A stretch of DNA of 57,256 nucleotides, taken from NCBI GenBank assembly GCA_002179805.1, contig NAVB01000392.1, positions 1-57,256 of the forward strand, given 5' to 3'. Positions 31,807 to 42,179 of the stretch are shown in pieces; position 1 is the first letter of the stretch, and every line of letters begins with the position of its first letter. The translations under genes were made by a program, and so were the position numbers. The notes below the pieces were generated by a model. It was not told the origin of the DNA and made no database searches. It was given only the letters and a program-made list of their open reading frames with translations. The stretch is from Acanthamoeba lenticulata. Lineage: Eukaryota > Discosea > Longamoebia > Acanthamoebidae.

Positions 31807-33130
31807 TCAGTCGTCGCTGTCGTCCGAGTCGTCGTCGAGGTCGAGGCCAAAGGCGCGCGCCATCGCCATCGCGGCGTTGGCGGCAAAGTCGCGCCGTTGC
31901 TGGTCGCTCATCTGCGCCGAGCGCTGCCGCATCTCTCGGAACCCGGCCAGCTGCTTGAACGCCGCGGCCATCCGCTCTTCGGTCTCCTCCGTCCACTCGT
32001 CCTCCTCGTCCTCTACGGCGAGGCCCTCCTTCGGCCGCTGTGCGGTCGTGGCGGCCGAGGAGCTGCCTTGCGGCTGGTCCGCCCCTTTGGGCGCGGCCTC
32101 TTCTACGTTCACGCCAGCATCGACCCGGCTTGGCGGCTCTGCGGCAGCCGTCATTGCCTCCTCCTCCGCCTCTGCCACACGCTCGCCGCTGGCGGCGTGG
32201 CTGTCGTGGTCCTCCTGCTCGTCAGGCCCGTTCGCGTCCATCTCTGCCGCGACGGCAGTGGACCGGGGGAAGGCCGTGCGGGGCTTCATGGTCATCGTGG
32301 GCCACATGTTGGCCTCCAGCGCTTCCAGCACGCGGTCGAGTCCTTGAGTTTCGCTCAGCAGACCTGCAAAAAAATGCAAACGGCCACTCGAGTGAGCCCC
32401 AGCCCGAGCCATCGCACCGGGAGGGGAGGGGAAGCGGTTACCGCTCGTCGTGGCGGCGGGAAGAGCTTCGTGGGGGTTCCACACGACGAGCTCGACGCCG
32501 TGTTCGCCGCACCAGTCCTCGATCTCCTGCAGGGCGCGTTCGTCTTGGCCGGTCCCCTGAGACGAGGCCACGCAGAGCTGCACCGCCGGTTCCAGTTGCT
32601 CGAGTACGCTTGGCCACGCCTGCAGGATGGACCCAGTTGTGGCCTGGTGTCGTGTGGGGCAAGAGTGCGTGAGGGGCTGGGTTCTCGGGTGTGCTGTCCT
32701 ACACGAAGTGGGAAGGTCACCTCGGCGGCATCGCAGAGCAGGAGGAAGGCGTCGCACGCGCCGCGTGGCAGACTGGACTGCACTGCCGTCTCGATGTCGA
32801 CCTGCCCAGAGGCGGAGGTGTGGCACACGTGAACCAGCTGCAGGTCGGCTGTGTAGTAGCGGGTGTCAAGGCGCCACCGCAGGCTGCTCTCCAGACCTGC
32901 GGGTCTAGCCTGTGGCTCGTGCGCTGACTTGTCTCCGGGCTGTGCCGAGCGCAGTGCGCGGACGCGAGCCATGCCTTGGCGTGGTGAAGAAGCACAGAAA
33001 GAGAGGGTGAGCGAAGCCTTAGGCTGAATCTTACCACCAAAATGTCCAACGTACCTGTGAGGAAAGCATCGGCAAGGTGCGTTGTGGTGGACACAAAAAG
33101 GACGTCGTTGTGCCCTGTTGCGCTGTCCAT
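31807..33130 (-). CDS. AAGAB/p34-like adaptin-binding protein
   Basis: At least four exons starting at 33130. Exon 1 ends 'VSTTTHLADAFLT'. Exon 2 begins at the acceptor GACCCGCAG near 32900 and encodes 'RWRLDTRYYTADLQLVHV', matching the 'YYSAD' strand of AAGAB. 'ALQEIEDWCGEHGVELVVWN' parallels the AAGAB block around 'WCIKHGFELVEL', and 'VLEALEANMWPTMTMK' parallels 'ALNANVWSNVVMK'. The C terminus has a conserved helix ('RRDFAANAAMAMARAFGLD') and ends in an acidic Asp/Ser tail. AAGAB is an assembly chaperone for AP-1 and AP-2 clathrin adaptors. The middle is acidic and disordered. Intron 1 contains the second dispersed repeat copy. Confidence 0.8.
32910..33018 (+). repeat. Dispersed ~110-bp GC-rich repeat, copy 2
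   Basis: Lies inside intron 1 of the minus-strand AAGAB-like gene, just upstream of that intron's 3' splice site, and in the same absolute orientation as copy 1 at 17749-17861. Differs from it by three substitutions and a missing GGCA/GCAG tetranucleotide. Seen on the minus strand both copies can be read as about 30 identical codons, but no gene model uses them. Confidence 0.75.
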
Positions 33131-33215
33131 GATGAAGGTGCTGGAGGAAATGGAAAAAAAGAAAAAGAATAAGAAAAAGTACACCAAACACGAGAGCAAG
33201 CTTCGGACAGGGAAG
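33131..33215. promoter_or_regulatory. Bidirectional promoter, AAGAB-like / YbaB-like
   Basis: 85 bp between divergent start codons, purine-rich on the plus strand with A-runs (GAAAAAAAGAAAAAGAATAAG). Both transcripts must start within or overlap this short gap. Confidence 0.45.
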
Positions 33216-33688
33216 ATGAAGCGCGGCCGCTCCGATTCTCAGTTCTTTGGGAGCCTCATGCAGCAGCTGCGCAATGCCGAGGCCTCTGCCGTGCGTCACT
33301 CTCCTCCTTCTCATTCGACGCTCGAGGCCATGGTTTCTGATTGTGGTGCAGAATGCCCAGCGGGTGGTGCTCACCGCCCCTGATGGGGCGGTCGCCTTGG
33401 AGCAAAACGGCCGGGGCTTTCTGACGCGCGTGACGATCGACCCGACGCTGGAGGGCAACCTCGAGGCCATTGAGAAGAGCGTCCTCGCTGCGGCTTCCCT
33501 CACGGTTCCGCGCCCTTTGTTTGCATTCACATTCTCCTTGTGTCCTCTCCCACCTGACGCCATCATACGGGTGTGCTACACAGACGCCCACGCTCGACGA
33601 GGACGAGTACGCCCAAGAGCTGGAGGAGGCCATCGGCCAAGTCTTTTCCGAGGCGCTGGGCGACAAAGAGAAGAAGAAAAAGCCTTGA
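33216..33688 (+). CDS. YbaB/EbfC-like small protein, 110 aa
   Basis: Three exons in phase: 33216-33290, 33352-33504 and 33584-33688. The N terminus is helical ('FFGSLMQQLRNAEASA'). The core 'VVLTAPDGAVALEQNGRGFL', 'TRVTIDPTLEGNLEAIEKSV' and 'LAAASLT' follows the YbaB pattern of a G-x-G strand, an 'IDP' strand and an 'LE..I..A' helix. It ends in a helix ('EAIGQVFSEALGD') and a Lys tail. YbaB proteins of bacteria are dimeric nucleoid-associated DNA-binding proteins; in eukaryotes they are rare and mostly organellar. The first residues lack an obvious transit peptide. It shares an 85-bp divergent promoter with the AAGAB-like gene. Family call moderate. Confidence 0.6.
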
Positions 33689-33778
33689 CCCACGCGCCAC
33701 AGCCCCACATGCTCGTTCTCGGTCGTTTTGTTGTTTATTTCTGTAGTTGTGTAGTTGTTGTGACATGTTGCGCCCCCC

Positions 33779-36700
33779 TCACGAGGCCCGAGGTGAGTTG
33801 AGGCGGGGCGAGCTGAGGCGGGGCGAGTTGAGGCGAGACGAGCTGAGACGAGGCGACGGCTGCCGCGACGACGCGGGGCTCCGCTGGTTGTTGCTGGAGC
33901 CGCGCCAGCAGGGGTGCTGGTAGGCCGTGCGGAAGACGCGCAGCCAGTTGGCCTCCTTGGGGAGCGTGACGGTCCGCGGCCCCCGGTCAAAGTGGAAGAT
34001 GTCCACCCGCGCCATGTACGCCGCGAAGAACGCCGCCAACGCCAGCGCCAACACCACCCCCACGAACGTCATCTGGCCTGTTGTTGTAGTTGTTCATTCA
34101 TGTTGTGTTACGTTGTTGTTGTCAGGCGTCCTTCTTGTTACGAAGCGAGGATCATGACGAAAAGAAGAATGGCGTGATCGTACCGGCGGTGCCGTGGAGG
34201 GACAGGAAGACAAACATGAGGAACTTGAGCAGCACCGCCGTGAAGAGCATCACGCGCAGCACGATCCTGGCCGGGGCGAGGGGAAAGGGACACACAACAG
34301 GAGTGTGAGAGGAAGCGAACGGAAGCCGAAGAGGGGAGGAAGAGAAGTACCAGAGCATGCTGCCGTCGCTGTCAAACTCGCGCGGGCGCACGTGGACGAG
34401 GAGGTAGGTGTCGAGGAAGTGCTTGAACAGGAAGTAGAGCATCCCGAACGGGAGGATGAGCGGCGCGATGGTGCTGAACGTGAGGATCGTCGCGAAGAAG
34501 ACCATCATGTAGGCGTATTGCATCCCTGCGATGGTCGCGATGGTGGACGACGATAAAAGTGGTAAGTTGATCAAGAAGGGCGACGACGACGACGGACAAA
34601 TGGGGAAGAGGGAAGGGATACCGTATTCGTGGGGATAGGCGTATTCGTCGGCGCGCTTCTTCTGCGAGACGGTGACGGCCTTCCACTTGAGGAGCAGCGA
34701 CTGCAGGCGCTCGGGCAACCGCATCACCTGCGACGTATCGAGCGCGCACCGCCCAGGTAGAGGGGAAGAGGCCTCAGTGAGCTTCATCTTGGTCCGGCAG
34801 GAGAAATGGGTCCTTAAAAAGAAAAAAAAATCTAATAAATAGATGGTGTACCTCGACGATCTGGCCCAGGATGGCCATCTGGATGATGTAGTTGATGAAG
34901 AACGCGGCCGAGTTGGGCAGAAAGAGCCCAGAGAAGAGCACGTTAAGGTGTTGCCGGTTGTCCCAGCCTGCTCGGTTCGTGTTTGGGGGGGGGACGGATC
35001 AGAAGCCATCAAAGAAGCGCATCAGCAGATCCGCGGGGGTTGGCTGGTTGGACAAGGTACCCTTGCGGATGAGGGCGTCGAGCGAGGTGAGGAAGAGGGA
35101 CGGGAGAAGCAGCACGCTGAAGAGCAGGAAGACGTATGTCTTCACCACGAGGTACTTGTGCGTGGAGGACACCTTGTGGTGGCCCTCAAACATGGACGAA
35201 ACTGTTGCTCATCATCACCATCACCACCTCGTGTAAGCACTCCAGAGGGAGGTCGAGGCGGGCGAATGGAGGGACGTACACCAGATGACGAGGGGCAGGA
35301 TCGTGGTGACGGCCAGCAGGATGAGGGTCGGGAGGTAGGCAAAGAGGATCGCCCCGTTGTTCCATGTGTGGAGGCTGTTGATGATGTCCGCAAACAGCGG
35401 GGCCTGTGGCGCAGCTCTCATGAATGAGCGCACGGTACTCGCGCGGAACCAGAGGAGGGAAGAGGGGGGAAGGAGGCGTGCCTGCTTCAGCGGCTGCAGG
35501 GCAGAGATGATGGAGAGGGGCGTGGTGAAGAACGAGAAGAAAAACAGGAGCGTCAGGTTGACGTAGAAGACGCGCAGGCGCTTCTCCCACTTGCCGATGC
35601 CCAGGTTCTGCTCATCATCAGGGAAGACCACAACACGAGATCAGGACCACATGACAACGATGATGATGGCGTTGAAGGGCGTACGGGCCAGATGAGGTCC
35701 TCGGGCTCGGGGGCGGAGCTGACGATCCACTGGCGGTCCTTGAGCGACTTGGAGCAGGAGGTGAGGTCGGGGGCCAGCCAGCGGTTGAGGTTCCACAGGC
35801 TCGTGTGCTTGTTGTAGATGTGGCTCATGACCTTGGCGACGACGCTCGAGGAGAAGGTGATGAAGACGATGCCGGTGGCGCGCGCCGCTTTGGCGCGCTG
35901 CCTGGCGCGTGCGACGCGCTGCTTCTGCTCGGCCTTCTTGCGCTTAAGCTCGCGGATGGCGTCGAGGCGGCCCCGCGCGCCGCCATAGGCGATGCCTTCC
36001 ATGATGGTGCCAAAGTGGCGCACGAGGTAGACCAGCTTCTCGCCCAGCGAGGACGACGGCGGGAACCACACGAGCGGCCTGTGGCCCCGCAGCATGCGCT
36101 CCTGACGGTAGTGCTCGAGCTGGTCGTCGATGTCCTTGTAGGCCTCCATCGCGCTCAGCACGTCCCGCACCTCCCAGGCCAGGTGCACCGCCACCACGTG
36201 CGGCTTCTTCTTCTCCGACCCGTTCTCGCTCTCGTCCTCGCTCGCGTTCCCATCGGAGCTCTGCGCCAGCCTCTCGGCCGCGCGCTGCTTGCGCTTCGCC
36301 TTCTGCCGCGCCCACCAGCTGAGCCCGGCCGTAGCGTCCCCGCCCGATCGCAGCTGGAGCGACTCCAAGGACGCGACGCCAACACCCGACCCGGGCTCGA
36401 GGCCGCTCTCAGAGCTAAGGCCGTCTTCCTGCTCTTTGCCCTTCTCCGTGCCTTCAGCGACGCCGTCGGTCGCCGGCAAATGCGGGCCAGCGCCGTCTGC
36501 GAGGCCTCCGTCGGCGGCGCTGCTCTCGGCCTCAAGCGAAGCAGCCATGGCAGCAGCTTCGGCGGCAGCGGCGCGTTGGCTGGTGAGGCTGAGGGTGCGC
36601 CGGCGTCGACGCTTGGCGCGTACGCGCTGCACGTCTTGCTGGAGGCTCACGTTGGTCTCCATCAGCTCCTCAAAGTGCCTCACGATGAGCTCCTCGTCGA

Positions 36701-38050
36701 CCATGGTGGCCGGGAAGTTGCGGATCATAATCGTGTGCGCGCTCACGGCCGACTTGACGCTCCGCGCGAGGAACTTGTCCTGCGTTTTTGTATTCGTTTT
36801 TCCCGCCCAACCGGACGTCAGCCTGATGTCACCATCGGCCAAAACGCAGGTCCATGGAGTACCTTGCATGCGATGAGGAAACGGCGGAGGTACCACACGA
36901 GCCCGTAGACCAGAAGGGAGATGATCACGCAGACGAATGCATGTGCCCAGTATCGCTCCTTCTCGGTGACGTCAATGTTGCCTGGATTGGCCGATAAACA
37001 CACGTGATTGGCGCTGGGTCAGCTGCAGTCGTTGGGTGGGGAGGCAAAGGGAAGAGGGCCGCACCGACGGTGGTGGACAAGAACCCGGAGCGGACTTTGT
37101 CTTCGCTCTGGTGCGCGGTGACGTTGACGGGGAGCACGACGGCGATACCCAGCACGACCGAGATGGCCAGGAAGGCCAACGTGCACCTCTGCACCGCCCA
37201 GTAAGACCATCGTTAGAATCAAGCATCCTCGCAGGATATATGAGGCAGGCTGAAAGGGACTACGGCGCACCTGGAAGTGGATGTAGATCATCGCGTCATT
37301 CCCGCACTTGTCGGCCACTTCGAACTTGGACATGCGAATGAGGGGCCACACCCAGCCCATGAACCGCTCCGGTCCGTTCTTGCTGAGCTCAGTCAGCTCT
37401 CTCTTCTTAGCCGAGTCTGCAGGTCGGACCGTCGATGTCTCTTCTGATGAGTCCTCACCTAGTGATCGTCGTTGTTTGTGTTGTAGACCATGGTCACCGT
37501 CGCAAACACAGAACACAACGTTATGGCGGCTGCGTTCGGCTGCAGGAGCATGAGGAAAAGGTGGTAGCCTCACCATCGCTGTCCATAAGGCTGGCAAACT
37601 CAGCTCCTTCCTCGTCGATGGCAGGAAAGGAGGAGAAGGACTCGCTACCCGCCAGTTGTTCGTTCTCCCAAAATCGCTGGTACTCACCTAAAGGTGCACA
37701 GCTCATCGCGTGAGCTACCGCTGACAGGCCAAGCCTACCACCAGGCAGGAGCGCGGCGCCGTACCGCCGTAGTATTTGAAGTACAGCTTGCGTTGGCTGC
37801 GCCATCGCAGGTAAGCAAGTAGAAGGAAGGCCACCACGCCGACCACAAGATTGATCTCCAGCACAGACACGATGCCTGACACAAGGACCTCCTTTGTCAA
37901 AAGGCGCGTGGCTGTTAGCCCAAGCAACGCTGCGTGCTGCATACCTCCGTCGTAGAGCACCGATTGTGTAGCCGGACTTGGGATGATGGATGGGGGTTCG
38001 GGCGACGCCGAAGCCGACGGAGAAGGGGACGGCGAAGGGCTAGAGTCCAT
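33779..38050 (-). CDS. OSCA/TMEM63 (CSC1, DUF221) mechanosensitive channel family protein
   Basis: About fourteen exons starting at 38050. The N-terminal tail is a Ser-Pro repeat ('SSPSPSPSPSASASPEPP'). Conserved blocks: 'RFMGWVWPLIRMSKFEVADK' (first cytosolic region), 'AHTIMIRNFPATMVDEELIV' (the RRM-like cytosolic domain), 'GIVFITFSSSVVAKVM', then a run of pore helices including 'YVNLTLLFFFSFFTTPLSII' and 'AAFFINYIIQMAILGQIVE', 'YAYPHEYGMQYAYMMVFFAT' (the hallmark Y-x-Y-G-x-x-Y region), and 'RVFRTAYQHPCWRG' near the end. About ten to eleven membrane segments. Family members are osmo- or stretch-gated cation channels of the plasma membrane and endomembranes. A long acidic/Ser/Gly-rich insert occupies the cytosolic loop around residues 350-450. 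The C terminus is built from a minisatellite. Confidence 0.88.
33795..33854 (-). repeat. 15-bp coding minisatellite, four units
   Basis: Four units of about 15 bp (plus strand GAGTTGAGGCGGGGC and variants) code for repeated Ser-Pro-Arg-Leu-Ser/Asn at the C terminus of the OSCA-like protein. Units alternate S and N in the fifth position. Such tracts are likely length-variable. Confidence 0.85.
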
Positions 38051-38418
38051 GGTGGTGAGCTTCCGACCCTCGAGCCGAGCTGCCGGCTGAGGTTAGGTGT
38101 GATTATTACGTGGAGCTCTGCAAAAAGCCACAACACTACACTGCACATCGGCATTTTTTATGGGGAACGCACATAGGGAGAAACCAGCCCTCTTCAGAGC
38201 TGAGCCGTTCGTTCGTGTAATGCAAGGTCGTAGGCCGTTGGTTGCGCTGGTGGGCAAAGCACTTGCCGCAGAAGAACGTTCGCCCTCCCTTCCCTCCCTA
38301 CGAAGTGAGAAAATTGAATTGCAATTCGTTTTCTCTTTCCGGTGTTCTGTTGTTGAACAGCTGCCCCTGCCACTGCAAGACCACTCACGCCACCAAGCAG
38401 CACTACCACAGCAGCGCC
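38051..38418. other. Divergent promoter region, 368 bp
   Basis: Separates the OSCA-like gene (minus) from the threonine synthase fusion gene (plus). No supported coding exon; a short open frame at 38160 has no homology signal or splice partner. Confidence 0.5.
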
Positions 38419-41400
38419 ATGTTACACGCCGCAGTGAACAGCAGTAGGGACAACAAGCCCGTGTATGAGAGCACCAGGGGAGGCGAGAAGGGTCTGTCCT
38501 TCAAACATGTTGTCCTCAAGGGCCTGGCGGACGATGGTGGCCTGTTCGTTCCCTCCCACCTGCCAAGCATCGATGGCCAACAGTTGGCCAAGTGGCGTAA
38601 TCTCCCCTACACCGACCTGGCCTTTGAAATCTTGTCCCTCTTCATCGCTGAGGACGACATCCCAGCGAGCAAGCTGAGAGAGCTCATCGACAAGAGCTAC
38701 TCTTCGTTCTTCGTCGAGGACGTACTCCGCGTACAGCCGTGCTTGATGGGCACCGACGACTCGCGCCAACAGATCAGCGTGTGTGAGCTCTTTCACGGGC
38801 CCACCTTCTCCTTCAAGGACTTTGCCCTCCAGTTCCTTGGCCACGTTTTTGAGTACCTCCTCGAGACCAACGCCCGCAAGCAGCAGCAGCAGCGCGCAGG
38901 CGAGTCGGCCCAGGAGGATGATCCTGCCAGCGTGACCCACATCACCGTGCTCGGCGCCACCTCTGGTACGCCGCCATCTCGGCCAGTCCACTTGTGCTGC
39001 TGATGTCGTAGCATCTTTCCTCCTTCTCACTCAACGCTTGGCTTGCGCTTGATGTCTCGGCGGCCTCCACAGGTGATACTGGAAGTGCTGGTACCATCAC
39101 CTTTCCCGTTCTCAAGCCCATTGCCGTCGCAGCCTGGCGTGCCGCCTAACCCTGTTGTGCTCTGCGCTTGTGCGTCTGCACAGCCCTGGCCGGCCTGAGG
39201 GGCAAGAAGAACGTGGAGGTGTTTGTGCTGCACCCGCACGGCCGCGTGAGCCACATCCAGGAGAAGCAGATGACCACCATCACGGACCCCAACGTCCACA
39301 ACATCGCCGTGACGGGCACCTTTGACGACTGCCAGAAGCTGGTCAAGGACACCTTTGCCGACCTGGCCTTCAAGCGCAAGCACAACCTGGCGGCCATCAA
39401 CAGCATCAACTGGGCCCGCATCCTGGCCCAGACCGTGTACTACTTTTACAGCTACTTCCAGGTCACCTCCCCGGCGCAGCAGAAGGCCGGCGCCAAGGTC
39501 GTCTTCTCGGTGCCCACCGGCAACTTTGGCAACGTGCTCGCCGGCTTCTACGCCCAGCGCATGGGTCTGCCGGTCCACCACTTCATCGTCGCGACCAACC
39601 AGAACGAGTACCCCCCCCCCTTATCCTTCTTACCTACTCCACCTCACCAGCGCGCATGTTGGGCTGATGGTGCCGATCGACGCACACAGCATCCTCCACC
39701 GCTTCTTTGCGTCGGGCAAGTACGAGAAGAAGGTGGTCATGCCCAGCTTCAGCCCCTCCATGGACATCCAAGGTAGGGCCCTCTTTTGCCGACCTCTCGG
39801 GAGATTGAGGCCGTGTACGCTTGCGGCACGAGGACCTGCCTCACGCACGCACGCATGGCTGCTGCGTAGTCTCGAGCAACTTTGAGCGGTTCTTCTACGA
39901 GATCGCCGACCGGGACGCGGCCAAGGTCACCGAGTGGATGGACCAGTTCAACGCGACAGGCGTGCTCGAGGTGCCTCGGGCTGTCCACGAGAAGGCCTGC
40001 TCGCTCATGGCCTCCTTCGCCGTGTCCGGTACGTCCGCCTGACTTTGCGCCAATGGCTCGCGACCTCACCTTCTCTGGTATACCAGAGGATCACACGCTG
40101 GCCACCATCAAGAGGTACAAGGAGGCCGCCGACTACGTCCTCTGCCCGCACTCGGCCATCGGCGGTTCGATCCTCCCCCAGTCGGCGCTGTGCGCGCAGC
40201 CGTATCGCTCATACTTTGTCGTTCTTCCAACTCGGCGCAGTGTACGCGCTGGAGCAAATGTGGAGGGAGCTCTCGCGCGGCGCGACCCACCCGATCTGCT
40301 TCGCGTCGCTGGCCACCGCGAGCCCCGCCAAGTTCGCGGACGCCCAGCAGAAGGCCCTCGGCTACGTCCTGCCCCTGCCGTCGGTCCGTCTCCACGCCCA
40401 CAATCCAACAGGAGAGGCGCACGTCATTCGTACATACATCGACCAACGTTGCTTGGGCGGGGCGGGGCCATGCAGGAGCTGGAGCGGATCATGGGGCTGC
40501 CCTCGCGCTGCGACAGGATCGAGGACGACGCGGCGGCGCTCAAGAAGCTCATGGAGGACGCTCTGGGCAAGCAAGCCACTGGCGCCGGCGGCGCAGGCCC
40601 AGAGGGCCGCCTCGTCGGCAAACGGCTGACCGTGCGCGTCCCGGGCTCCTGCGCCAACCTGGGCAGCGGCTTCGACGTGTTTGGCCTCGCCGTGGGCGTG
40701 TACCTGACCACCCAAGTCGAGGTGGCCCAGCGCACCGTACGACCCCCTCGCCACTGTTGCCCCCAGCGTCGAGCTCACGAGAGCCCGGAACCGCAGGGCG
40801 ACGAGCCGCGAGTGACGATCGCGTTCGAGGGCGAGGGCAAGGGCGGGGTCCCGCTGGACGAGACCAACTTCCTGTGGGAGTCCGTCGTGCATGTGGCCCA
40901 GAAGGAGGGCCGGAGCATTCCTGCCGACGTGCGCTTTGCTCTGTCGATCCAGAACGAGATCCCTCTCGGTGCGCACAATTCGCAGCGCTCGGCGAAGCCG
41001 AAGGGGAAGCTCACCCTCCCCCCCCCCCGCGGCGCGGTGGTGATGATGGCCGACAGGGCGAGGCCTGGGCAGCAGCGGAGCGGCAGTCGTGAGCGGCGTC
41101 CTGATCGCCGACAAGCTATTTGAGTTGGGCTTGAGCACCGCCGAGAAGCTGCGCTACTGCGTCGAGATTGAGGGCCATCCCGACAATGCGTCCGCTTCGC
41201 TCTGCGGCGGCTTTGTGGCGTGCTGCAGCCTGGAGGACGATCGTCAGGCCGACGCGTCGTCGGGTGTGCCCAACGTGTGCGCGCGCAAGCTGCCACTGAG
41301 CGACAAGGTCAAGGCCGTGGTCGCCATCCCCGACTTTGAGGTCTCCACCGAGAAGGCCAGGCAGGCGCTTCCGCCCACCTACTCCCGCGCCGATGTCGTA

Positions 41401-41998
41401 CGGGCGCCTTTCTTTCTCACGCCTGAAGGCCTCGCATCGCACCCCCTTCTTGACCCCTTTGTGGCGCGTTTGTCGGGTGGTGGCGCGGGGCAGGTGTTCA
41501 ATTTGCAGCGGGTGGGCCTTTTGGCCGCGTCGCTCTCGGACGGCGGAGTGGCGGAACCTTTGCTCATCCGGGACGCAATGAAGTGCGCGCTGCCTTCCCT
41601 CTTGCTGCCGTTGCCGTGGTGACACTCACTCACCACTCGCATCTTCGCTCGTTCGGTGCACAGGGACAAGATCCACCAGCCCTACCGCCAGCATCTGGTG
41701 CCGGGCCTGCAGGAGTGCCTGGCCCTCTCGCCTCAAGACACGCCCGGCTTGCTGGGCGTGTGCCTTTCCGGCTCGGGTGCGCTCTGCTCTTCCTCACGAC
41801 AACAACACACGCAAGCACTGACGGCTCGCTCTTCATGAAGGGTCTACGATTTTGGCCCTTTGCGTGAGCCACTTCGCGCAGACGGAGGGGCGCATGCAGC
41901 AACTCCTTCAGCAAGTGGGCGTCCAATGCCGCACCGCGACCCTCGACGTGGATCGGCGGGGCGCGTGGGCCTCCCTCGACGCGAGTCCCCTCCCGTGA
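38419..41998 (+). CDS. Bifunctional threonine synthase-homoserine kinase fusion, 859 aa
   Basis: Thirteen exons, all in phase: 38419-38965, 39073-39090, 39184-39607, 39690-39772, 39870-40028, 40087-40164, 40241-40383, 40476-40736, 40797-40968, 41063-41397, 41494-41582, 41664-41776 and 41841-41998. N-terminal half, threonine synthase: 'CELFHGPTFSFKDFALQF' (PLP lysine), 'GATS' + 'GDTGSA' (phosphate loop), 'FSVPTGNFGNVLAGFYA', 'NDILHRFF' and 'SSNFERFFYEI'. C-terminal half, homoserine kinase of the GHMP family: 'RVPGSCANLGSGFDVFGLAV', 'IPLGLGSSGAAVVSGVL' (ATP loop), 'HPDNASASLCGGF' and 'LSGSGSTILAL'. Exon 8 (40476-40736) carries both the end of one enzyme and the start of the other with no stop. 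Together they convert homoserine through O-phosphohomoserine to threonine. Confidence 0.93.
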
Positions 41999-42179
41999 GC
42001 TTCTTCTTCCCCCTTTTCTCTCTCTCTCTCTCTCTCTTCTCTCCCCAGAAGCAGCACGCCATCATACGATCGCTCCAAGAGGTGGATATGTTTATTTTCA
42101 GAAAAATAAAGTGTGTGCGTACGTGTGACGTTTCTGGCTGTAGAGAGAGAGGTCGAGGGGAGAGAGCCGCACAAGGCCT
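41999..42179. other. Convergent 3' region between the ThrC-ThrB fusion and U2AF1
   Basis: 181 bp between facing stop codons, with a CT-rich run (42010-42045). AATAAA-like motifs occur on both strands (for example AAAAATAAAG near 42103-42112). No gene. Confidence 0.5.

Noticed and set aside
31771..32832. 353-aa plus-strand open frame
   Set aside because: Antisense of the AAGAB-like gene, whose conserved motifs are on the minus strand.
33042..33215. Plus-strand frame with a Lys run leading towards the YbaB-like gene
   Set aside because: It is antisense to exon 1 of the AAGAB-like gene and ends in a stop before the YbaB-like ATG frame.
35805..36908. 367-aa plus-strand open frame
   Set aside because: Antisense shadow of the large GC-rich OSCA/TMEM63 exon on the minus strand, which has clear family motifs. 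The plus frame is Arg/Leu/Ala-rich with no domain.
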